Positions 1 through 5,024 of a DNA stretch of 6,088 nucleotides are shown here, in pieces. The translations under genes and the position numbers were made by a program. The DNA is from Bacteroidota bacterium. GTDB taxonomy: Bacteria; Bacteroidota; Kryptoniia; Kryptoniales; JAKASW01. Position 1 is the stretch's first letter, and every line of letters starts with the position of its first letter. The notes under the pieces are model-generated. The model worked only from the letters and a program-made list of their open reading frames with translations, searched no databases and was not told the origin of the DNA. The DNA lies in the NCBI GenBank assembly GCA_021785235.1, contig JAJYGB010000026.1, positions 1-6,088 on the forward strand, in the 5' to 3' direction.

Positions 1-855
1 CCGCAGGAGGAGCTCGAATATATGTTCATAGAACTCGTGTCCGTAGTTGGCGACACCATGGGGAATTGGTGGATTGTCGCTGGTCGGCGCGAAACCATAT
101 TTCTCTATCACCCAATCGGTAAGGTCGGGCCACTCGTCGTTTAAGAATATGCCCCGGTATTTGACGGATGGCGGACCTTCGGTATGCCGGCCGGGAAGGA
201 CATAGAGGCTGTCGTGGTGTTTGACCGGTACGTCTGCCCACCAATACCACGGCGATACGCCGATCTGTTCCGATATATCGAACAACCCGTAGATAGTGCC
301 GCGTTTGTCACTTCCGGCAACAACAAGAGCACGATCCACACCCGGAAAAGGGTTGTCAACGGTTTCGATCAGGAATGATTCCCATTCTCCTGCTATACCG
401 CTGACATCTATTCTCTTCCCCGCTACCAGCTCGTCTATCAGCGGGCTCTTCCCAATCGTCCCGACAATTACCACATCCTTCGACGAGGGGAGCGTGTCGA
501 TTGAAATTTCAGGCTTCGCTCCCGTCACGCCTGAGATATCGCTGCTGAAATATTTATCCACAATAAGCCGGACACCGGCATAGTCTTTCGAGCTCACCCA
601 TATCGGTGCCGACTTGCCGGATACAGAGAGAGGAAATCCACCATTTCCAGATTTGAAGCTAACATACGTCTCCCCTCCGATCGCATATGTATTGCCCGGA
701 AGAGCTAACAGACACGCAAGAAGAGCGAGAATTGAAACACAAAGGCACAGAGGCACAGAGAGGAAATGGAATATTGGAATAGTGGAATAATGGAATCGCC
801 CCTGATGAGTGTTTTCTCCGTGTCTCTGTGTCTCTCGTGATTGCAGTTTATTCAT
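1..855 (-). CDS. GH115 xylan alpha-glucuronidase, N-terminal part (cut by window edge)
   Basis: The frame is open from ATG 855 to the window edge (285 codons), so the 3' end and the catalytic residues lie outside. Family GH115 enzymes remove alpha-1,2-linked (4-O-methyl)glucuronic acid from xylan, outside the cytoplasm or in the periplasm. I recognise the family from its N-terminal domain: VIVGTIGKSPLID (129-141), PFPGVDRALVVAGSDKRGTI (169-188), YGLFDISEQIGVSPWYWWAD (189-208), KYRGIFLNDEWP (232-243) and EFYEHIFELLLR (274-285). A signal peptide is visible: the hydrophobic stretch runs about 31-52 and likely cleavage follows NTYA (55-58). It has an unusually long n-region of about 30 residues, because codons about 5-40 lie in a repeat (734-840). 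The start is uncertain. ATG 855 has only a weak AGAAAG upstream; an in-frame GTG at 756 (codon 34) has no visible ribosome site. The gene starts 47 bases after the GH8 stop, so the two are probably cotranscribed. The family call is strong; exact substrate is inferred. Confidence 0.88.
   Translation of the reverse strand, partial: MNKLQSRETQRHGENTHQGRFHYSTIPIFHFLSVPLCLCVSILALLACLLALPGNTYAIGGETYVSFKSGNGGFPLSVSGKSAPIWVSSKDYAGVRLIVDKYFSSDISGVTGAKPEISIDTLPSSKDVVIVGTIGKSPLIDELVAGKRIDVSGIAGEWESFLIETVDNPFPGVDRALVVAGSDKRGTIYGLFDISEQIGVSPWYWWADVPVKHHDSLYVLPGRHTEGPPSVKYRGIFLNDEWPDLTDWVIEKYGFAPTSDNPPIPHGVANYGHEFYEHIFELLLR
734..840. repeat. Repeat with inverted CACAGAG arms and 8-bp tandem core
   Basis: The left arm (about 734-763, GGCACAGAGGCACAGAGAGG-like) and the right arm (about 812-840, CTCCGTGTCTCTGTGTCTCT-like) are imperfect inverted repeats of each other, and each is internally repetitive. 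Between them are four TGGAAT units at 767, 775, 783 and 791, exactly 8 bases apart (TGGAATAT, TGGAATAG, TGGAATAA, TGGAATCG). The base pattern is unlike the neighbouring coding sequence. From memory, similar CACAGAG/ATTCCA blocks are dispersed between genes in some environmental bacterial genomes; I could not check this. Here the block is read through by the GH115 frame. Arm ends are approximate. Confidence 0.7.
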
Positions 856-902
856 TTCAACTTTCTGTGCTTCTTTATTTCTTATACTCTTGCTCCAGAC
901 AT

Positions 903-2207
903 CTATCTTCGCTCGGGTCCATATATTCTGAAATTCCCGCTGACCTGAAGCATCGCCATCATGTACAGCATTCCATCGTAATACCTGTATAACCCGGACG
1001 GTATCTTAGCGTCCCATAGTGCTTTGACAAATTCTTTTCTGTCTGCGTTCGTACTCGCCAGTGCGGCTACAGCGTTCATCGCCACGAGACCCGTGCTGTG
1101 GTCCTTTCCTAGTCTTTTACCATCAAGGGTATATTGACTGCCGTAATCGTTTATTCCCTGACCCCTGAAGAAATCGAGGAGTTTATTGCACTCCGTTACT
1201 TCCCACTCATCCTTCCCGAACCACTCGTAATCCATTGCCGCGTTCATCGCGACACGCCAGGCGTCGAACCGAAAATCCTCGTGTCCGCCACGCCACCACT
1301 TCACCTGCGTCCCGTCGAAATTGCAGTAATCGGGAGATAGTCCTGTTTCGGGATTTGCCGCTTTCCTAAGAAGTGCCCGGCTTGCCGTCGCTGCCTCCCG
1401 CCAAAAGTCGTTGTCCCTCTCCGCCCACCTCGACCAGAGTTCGTAATAATGGGGAAGCTGGTATGATGGGTCTGTAAATTGATTAGCACGATCGGTTGGA
1501 ACGAAAACCACCAGCTTCACTTTCCTGTTGAACATGTTGGTCACGCCGTCGTGTCCCGGTTCGTCCTCCTTATGGAGCATCGTATTCAATATCTCATTCG
1601 CCTCTTTCCTGTAATCAAATATTCCCGTCCCGTTTCCCCACCTTGCCGAAGCGAAGAAGAGCGACGTTACAAACCACTCCTCTCCGTCCGATGCGGCATT
1701 GGAATCAATAACCGTCCCGTCAGTCCTGCAATGCCAAGAGAAGTAACCTTTGTGCGGGCCGCTTTTGTTCTGCATGTACGTCTTCGTCCACTTCCATATC
1801 CTGTCGAAGACGTTCTTCCTATCCATCTGGACGGCAATCATCATCCCATAAGACATGCCTTCGGTTCGCACATCACGGTTCGCGATGTCCTCGACATATC
1901 CCATGTCCTTTCCTGCTGTATAGTACACGCGCTCGGTGCTGTCGTCGCCGAAGAAGAGCTGCTTGAAGGCGTCCTTGAGCCGCAAATCGACGTCCGGCCT
2001 CCTTTTGCCGAGCAATGTGACGAAGCGGTCATTACGATCTTGCGTAAAGTAAGCCCCGAACCGGCCCGGAGAGGCGGCTGTCGCTTCAAGCGGATTGTTT
2101 GACTTCGAGACTGTTGTATTGCAAGTCGCAGCAACGCCACGACCGCAAATTGCCCATGATAACGCGGTAACGACAACGAGGATGACTTTCATTTTAAACG
2201 TTCCCAT
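903..2207 (-). CDS. Secreted GH8 reducing-end xylose-releasing exo-oligoxylanase (Rex-type)
   Basis: The 434-residue protein is full length for family GH8. These inverting enzymes have an (alpha/alpha)6 barrel, and the Rex type removes xylose from the reducing end of xylo-oligosaccharides. Visible landmarks: the general-acid Glu116 in RTEGMSYGMM (114-123), Asp174 in DSNAASDGEEWF (168-179), and the likely base Asp315 in DFRFDAWRVAMN (311-322). Their spacing (58, then 141) is close to what I recall for Bacillus halodurans Rex (Glu70, Asp128, Asp263). The DHSTGL stretch (369-374) sits where Rex enzymes carry the loop that closes the reducing-end side. A signal peptide is visible (hydrophobic about 8-20, likely cleavage after VAA at 27), so it acts outside the cytoplasm, unlike the Bacillus enzyme. 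Met6 (2192) is an alternative start with GGGAA about 8 bases upstream; Met1 has no clear ribosome site. GH115 follows after 47 bases. The frame ends in TAG. Other GH8 activities (endoxylanase) cannot be excluded. Confidence 0.88.
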   Translation of the reverse strand: MGTFKMKVILVVVTALSWAICGRGVAATCNTTVSKSNNPLEATAASPGRFGAYFTQDRNDRFVTLLGKRRPDVDLRLKDAFKQLFFGDDSTERVYYTAGKDMGYVEDIANRDVRTEGMSYGMMIAVQMDRKNVFDRIWKWTKTYMQNKSGPHKGYFSWHCRTDGTVIDSNAASDGEEWFVTSLFFASARWGNGTGIFDYRKEANEILNTMLHKEDEPGHDGVTNMFNRKVKLVVFVPTDRANQFTDPSYQLPHYYELWSRWAERDNDFWREAATASRALLRKAANPETGLSPDYCNFDGTQVKWWRGGHEDFRFDAWRVAMNAAMDYEWFGKDEWEVTECNKLLDFFRGQGINDYGSQYTLDGKRLGKDHSTGLVAMNAVAALASTNADRKEFVKALWDAKIPSGLYRYYDGMLYMMAMLQVSGNFRIYGPERR

Positions 2208-2270
2208 GTTGAGGCGTGACGGATCCTGGATTCAAAAACCTGCTTGCTATCGCAAGGCAAAAATGTTCCG

Positions 2271-2299
2271 TCCAGGCGATATGATGCCTGGATAGTATA
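2271..2299 (-). promoter_or_regulatory. Palindrome beside a TATACT box, upstream of GH8
   Basis: TCCAGGC (2271-2277) and GCCTGGA (2286-2292) form a perfect 7-bp inverted repeat with an 8-base spacer. On the minus strand a TATACT box (2294-2299) ends one base before it, so a repressor bound there would cover the transcription start. No good -35 lies 16-18 bases upstream of the box, so the promoter is weak or activator-dependent. The 271-base gap before GH8 makes a separate promoter for GH8-GH115 plausible. A smaller stem, CTTGC-TATC-GCAAG, lies at 2243-2256. The inverted repeat is seen directly; its role is inferred. Confidence 0.35.
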
Positions 2300-2478
2300 C
2301 ACCAAAAAGGAGAAGCCACTTCATTAGAATCATCCTTTTCGTGATTGAAACGCCTGCTGCCTTCAACTAATAGAAATATACCTCGCCGGCACATCTGTCC
2401 CTCCCCGTGAAAAGACGGAACCGGCAGGTCGATCTGGCGTCTCGTTTTACGCAGCGACGGTCATGCGTTTTCTATTTG

Positions 2479-4032
2479 TCAACTGTAGTCAAAAGCCTTA
2501 TGTCGTTCAGCGAGCTCGTTCTGTATTCTGATATTCAGATGCTTGTCGATACCGTAGAAAAGAATCGCGACAACTCCGATGAAGAAAGTAAGCGCCGGAT
2601 ATACACTGGCGGCCATGCGGATTCCGAAAAGAGCGTGCGCCGTCTGTACGGAGTTGGGGATATAATCATAAGCGGACAGTATCCATCCGCACACCGCGCC
2701 GCCCAATCCGAGTCCCGCCTTCAGGCCAAAGACAATTCCCGCAAAAACAAGCCCTGTAGCCCGCCTGTTTGTCTTCCATTCGGAGTAGTCCGCAACGTCG
2801 GCCATCATCGCCCACAACAGAGGAATGGTGGGACCGTAGGCAAGCGACTTAAGTATGTTCAGCAAAAACGCAAAACCTATCGCCTGAGCGGGCAATACAA
2901 TAAACAGCGCAGTGAATACCGCGGTGAAGAACAAACCTGTGACAAAGACCGCTTTTTTACCGTACCGCTTCGCAAGGGCAGTGGAGACAAGGACCCCGAT
3001 GATCGTTACGAACTGGCCGGCCATGTTGAAAAGACTGAACCCGACCGAGGTGGTGTTGCTCCCGTCCTTGCTGACAATGAGACCGAAAGCATTAAGAATA
3101 CCGTACACAAAACCGCCGCTCCCCGATTGGACTTTTCCCAGGCCAATCGCTTGAAGAAAGTTGAACAGCGCATTCTTGTCCGCATAGTAGGTGAAGTAGT
3201 AGAACATACCGCTTCCCCACATCGCCAGGGTGATGAAGATGAAGAGGGTTGCCAGAAACATGGAAACCCACGGTCCGGTCTTCAAAAGACCGATCAGGTC
3301 CTTCTTCGGTGAAGCCTTCTGCTTCGGATCGGGCTTGATGCGCTCTTTGGCGCTGAAGAAAGTTATAAGGAAGAAGATTACGCATATGACGGCGTACACC
3401 CCGATCGTCAAAGACCACCCTTTCTGCGCGTTCCCCTGGCCGAACTTGTCAACCAGTGGCAGTGTCAATCCCTGCACGATAAATGCCACCGACATCGAGA
3501 AGAAAAACCGGAACGACGAAAGAGACGTCCTTTCATTCACGTCGCCGGTCATGACACCATTAAGGGCGGAATACGGCGTGTTGTTCATGGAATAGAGCGC
3601 CATCAGGAGTATATATGTAACGTAGGCGTAAACCAGTTTTCCCATCGAACCGAAATGGGGTGTGGTAAAAGCAAAAACAAAGATTCCCGCGAAAGGAATA
3701 GCGGTCCACAGAACCCAGGGTCTGAACTTTCCCCATCTTGTTTGCGTCCGGTCCGCCATAATTCCGACAAAAGGATCGAAGAACGCGTCCCAGAAGCGTC
3801 CGACCAGCAGCAGGACTCCGGCCGCGACCGCGCTGATGCCGAAAACATCGGTATAGAAAGGAAGCTGGAAGATGAGCATCGTCTGAAATACAAAATTCGC
3901 CGCGCCGTCTCCAAGGCCGTAACCGACTTTCTCTCTTATTGAAAGCTTCCCGAAGGCCTCCCGGAGGGCGGCTTCAGCCGCGTTCTGTTTCGCCTTCTCG
4001 TTTGAAGACCGTTGTTCCGCGCTGTTCTCCAC
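2479..4032 (-). CDS. GPH-family (glycoside-pentoside-hexuronide) cation symporter
   Basis: This is a 517-residue inner-membrane carrier of the major facilitator superfamily, GPH branch (relatives include MelB, XynB/XylP-like and UidB-like carriers), which couples sugar or glycoside uptake to H+ or Na+. Family landmarks: EKVGYGLGDGAANF (34-47), QLPFYTDVFGI (56-66), RFWDAFFDPFVGIMADRT (79-96), TRWGKFRPW (98-106), NTPYSALNGVMTGD (151-164), ERTSLSSFRF (167-176) and ADVADYSEWKTNRRATGLVF (411-430). About twelve hydrophobic segments are visible. Two features are longer than usual: a charged N-terminal tail of about 30 residues, and an extended loop (about 284-328) in the second half. The start is GTG at 4032, preceded by GGGTGA; an in-frame stop lies four codons upstream, so no earlier start exists. 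The xylan-enzyme neighbours suggest xylo-oligosaccharides, xylose or glucuronosides as substrate, which the sequence alone cannot decide. Confidence 0.92.
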   Translation of the reverse strand: MENSAEQRSSNEKAKQNAAEAALREAFGKLSIREKVGYGLGDGAANFVFQTMLIFQLPFYTDVFGISAVAAGVLLLVGRFWDAFFDPFVGIMADRTQTRWGKFRPWVLWTAIPFAGIFVFAFTTPHFGSMGKLVYAYVTYILLMALYSMNNTPYSALNGVMTGDVNERTSLSSFRFFFSMSVAFIVQGLTLPLVDKFGQGNAQKGWSLTIGVYAVICVIFFLITFFSAKERIKPDPKQKASPKKDLIGLLKTGPWVSMFLATLFIFITLAMWGSGMFYYFTYYADKNALFNFLQAIGLGKVQSGSGGFVYGILNAFGLIVSKDGSNTTSVGFSLFNMAGQFVTIIGVLVSTALAKRYGKKAVFVTGLFFTAVFTALFIVLPAQAIGFAFLLNILKSLAYGPTIPLLWAMMADVADYSEWKTNRRATGLVFAGIVFGLKAGLGLGGAVCGWILSAYDYIPNSVQTAHALFGIRMAASVYPALTFFIGVVAILFYGIDKHLNIRIQNELAERHKAFDYS

Positions 4033-4036
4033 AAGT

Positions 4037-4042
4037 TCACCC
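4037..4042 (-). promoter_or_regulatory. Ribosome binding site for the carrier's GTG start
   Basis: GGGTGA contains GGTGA, complementary to the 3' end of 16S rRNA, and lies four bases before GTG 4032. It supports the non-ATG start. The TGA within it is also the stop codon of the small upstream frame 4037-4141, an arrangement that allows translational coupling. Confidence 0.55.
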
Positions 4043-4141
4043 TAGATCGTTTTGAAATGGAACTGTTTGGTTATCGCCCAGGCTTTCCGTCTCCACCAGG
4101 ATCTTCGCGTTGGTGGCTGCTGTTGGGCGCTGAGGATTCAT
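4037..4141 (-). CDS. Possible 34-codon upstream frame ending in the carrier's ribosome site
   Basis: ATG 4141 opens a 34-residue frame whose TGA forms part of the GGGTGA ribosome site of the carrier gene; four bases separate this stop from GTG 4032. No strong ribosome site precedes ATG 4141. The middle of the peptide, AKILVETES (12-20), loosely resembles the start of the mature part of secreted FAD-dependent oxidoreductases found near glycan-use genes (ILVEAES-like). The match is only about eight residues and then stops. It could be a leader peptide, a remnant of a lost gene, or chance. I favour treating it as unproven. Confidence 0.2.
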   Translation of the reverse strand: MNPQRPTAATNAKILVETESLGDNQTVPFQNDLG

Positions 4142-4479
4142 GACGGGTATCGGAAGGAGCTCTATTTATGGTATGGCCACACTCTTGTTCGCGGTAAGAA
4201 TTCACAGCGAACGGAAGACCCGTCGTTAATGGATGGGTTGTATCGAAAAGAAGCCGGGGGCTTACTTCTCTTCCAGATCCGATGATCATGAGCGAGCCAC
4301 TCGCTTCCGCAAGTCGACCGACATTTTCCTTGCCCTCAGAAGTGGAACCTTCACGAGACGGGTTCCCCCCTCGCTGAGCAACACCGAATTATCCGCTTCC
4401 TCAATGCCAGGCATCTCTCCTCTTATCACACTTTCACTGCGACACCGCGAACAGAGATCAACAGATATCCACCGCCATA

Positions 4480-4507
4480 TGTCGCATCCACCGTTCATGA
4501 TGCGACA
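4480..4507 (-). other. Perfect 9-bp inverted repeat in the carrier leader
   Basis: TGTCGCATC (4480-4488) and GATGCGACA (4499-4507) are perfect inverted repeats around a 10-base spacer. Read on the minus strand this hairpin comes directly after the T-tract of the terminator-like stem at 4513-4544, and an ATG falls in its loop. No T-run follows it, so it is not itself an intrinsic terminator. It could be a protein-binding site on DNA or a leader RNA structure. Confidence 0.45.
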
Positions 4508-4544
4508 AACAAAAACAGGTGCCCTCTCAACTAAGCGCCTGTTT
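4507..4544 (-). terminator. Terminator-like hairpin downstream of the strong promoter
   Basis: On the minus strand AAACAGGCGC (4544-4535) pairs with GCACCTGTTT (4522-4513): seven perfect outer pairs, one C-A mismatch, then two G-C pairs, with a 12-base loop. The 3' arm runs into a T-rich tract, TTTTTGTTT (4515-4507). The stem starts roughly 55 bases after the predicted transcription start. Read on the plus strand the hairpin has no T-run, which fixes the direction. It could end a short RNA or act as an attenuator in the carrier leader. Confidence 0.45.
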
Positions 4545-4600
4545 CACGGCAAGATACAGCACGTTAAGCAGAACTCAAATGGTTCAATTCCAATTGAACC
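4507..4600 (-). ncRNA. Candidate short RNA or attenuated leader (about 95 nt)
   Basis: The predicted transcript starts near 4600, seven bases after the TATCAT box, and would end in the T-rich tract near 4507. Its 5' end would fold as a hairpin from the inverted repeat at 4581-4600 (8 bp with a 4-base loop), and its 3' end is the terminator-like stem 4513-4544. The middle (about 4545-4580) looks single-stranded. No known RNA family is recognised. Both ends are inferred from DNA signals only. It may be a free small RNA or the prematurely ended leader of the carrier mRNA. Confidence 0.3.
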
Positions 4601-4607
4601 GGTTTAA
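4581..4607. promoter_or_regulatory. Operator-like block of three TTGAACC half-sites
   Basis: GGTTCAATTCCAATTGAACC (4581-4600) is a perfect 9-bp inverted repeat with a 2-base centre. It overlaps TTGAACCGGTTTAA (4594-4607), a near-perfect palindrome with an AACCGGTT core. This gives three half-sites: GGTTCAA, TTGAACC and GGTTTAA. A central CG flanked by AAC/GTT is typical of LacI-family sugar-regulator operators. The block overlaps the last base of the -10 box and the start region of the minus-strand promoter, where a repressor would block transcription. The regulator is not encoded in this window. Confidence 0.5.
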
Positions 4608-4635
4608 TGATATAAACATTTATTCTGAATGTCAA
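4607..4635 (-). promoter_or_regulatory. Near-consensus sigma-70 promoter
   Basis: On the minus strand TTGACA (4635-4630, perfect -35) is followed by a 17-base spacer and TATCAT (4612-4607, one mismatch to TATAAT). The start should fall near 4600, inside the operator-like block. It is the best promoter in the window and reads towards the carrier gene, whose start lies about 570 bases downstream. Confidence 0.6.
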
Positions 4636-4808
4636 CAGCAAAGCCACCACTATTTTCTGCGCGTTACCCCAAACAATGACAAAATGTAAGCATACATGCT
4701 GAGCTGTGGTTTCAAATCCCACACGAGACCCGGCCTCCAGACCGGCGAGGGAAAAAACCACACCGAGAGACTCCGAACCACCTACCGCGAGGAAGCATCT
4801 CTCTGAAC

Positions 4809-4823
4809 GGATACTCGGTATCC
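4809..4823. repeat. Perfect 6-bp inverted repeat GGATAC-TCG-GTATCC
   Basis: The arms GGATAC (4809-4814) and GTATCC (4818-4823) flank a 3-base loop. There is no T-run on either side, and no promoter is visible close by. It may be a small hairpin in the 3' region of the ROK transcript, or chance. Confidence 0.25.
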
Positions 4824-4988
4824 CTTGTCACAGATTAGTGATTCGGAAAAATGTCTATCCTCAGCCTAAACCTTCCAACTCTTCCTCGGCCGCGGATTGT
4901 TTGGGCAAAGTGCGGCATGACGCCGATGGAGGGACGGAAGCACAACATTCACGCGTGCTGAAGACCGAATGCGAAGTTCCCGATCTTC

Positions 4989-5012
4989 GCCTCGACCCTC
5001 TCTCGGTCGGGC
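4989..5012 (-). other. Hairpin just after the ROK stop codon
   Basis: On the minus strand GCCCGACC pairs with GGTCG-A-GGC (eight pairs, one bulged A) around a 7-base loop, 12 bases after the stop at 5025. No T-tract follows, so it is not a standard intrinsic terminator. It could protect the 3' end of the mRNA or mark a Rho-dependent end. Confidence 0.3.
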
Positions 5013-5024
5013 TGCAAACCCGGA

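Larger units (their letters stand above)
4033..5024. other. 992-base region without a convincing protein gene
   Basis: No frame here has recognisable domains; open frames on both strands are short, rich in Arg/Ser/Pro and lack good ribosome sites. The structured part is 4480-4635: promoter, operator-like block, terminator-like hairpin and a second hairpin, all best read on the minus strand. At 4187-4212 GTTCGC and GCGAAC form a 6-bp inverted repeat with a 14-base spacer. For 4640-4800 I see nothing definite. Small inverted repeats at 4809-4823 and 4989-5012 lie downstream of the ROK gene. Decayed coding sequence or a dispersed repeat is possible but not demonstrable by eye. Confidence 0.6.

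Noticed and set aside
26..359. Short minus-strand frames at the left edge
   Set aside because: They are out of frame with the continuous GH115 reading, which explains this region fully.
1479..2102. 207-residue plus-strand open frame
   Set aside because: It is antisense to the GH8 gene across its catalytic motifs and has no recognisable domain.
2237..2256. CTTGC-TATC-GCAAG stem followed by a T-run on the minus strand, terminator-like
   Set aside because: The stem is only 5 bp and the T-run starts several bases after it; it lies in the leader of GH8 where a terminator would be hard to justify.
2407..3312. 301-residue plus-strand open frame
   Set aside because: It lies antisense to the carrier gene, whose GPH motifs are unmistakable; its own sequence is charged and low in recognisable motifs.
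4286..4498. 70-residue minus-strand open frame starting in the loop of the 9-bp hairpin
   Set aside because: No ribosome site, no recognisable motif; composition typical of non-coding sequence.
4233..4607. 124-residue plus-strand open frame
   Set aside because: Random-looking composition, no ribosome site, and it runs across the promoter and hairpin elements that read the other way.
4706..4722. T-arm-like sequence (GTGGT TTCAAAT CCCAC) suggesting a tRNA 3' end
   Set aside because: The stem has a mismatch next to the loop, and no matching acceptor, D-arm or anticodon arm is found upstream.
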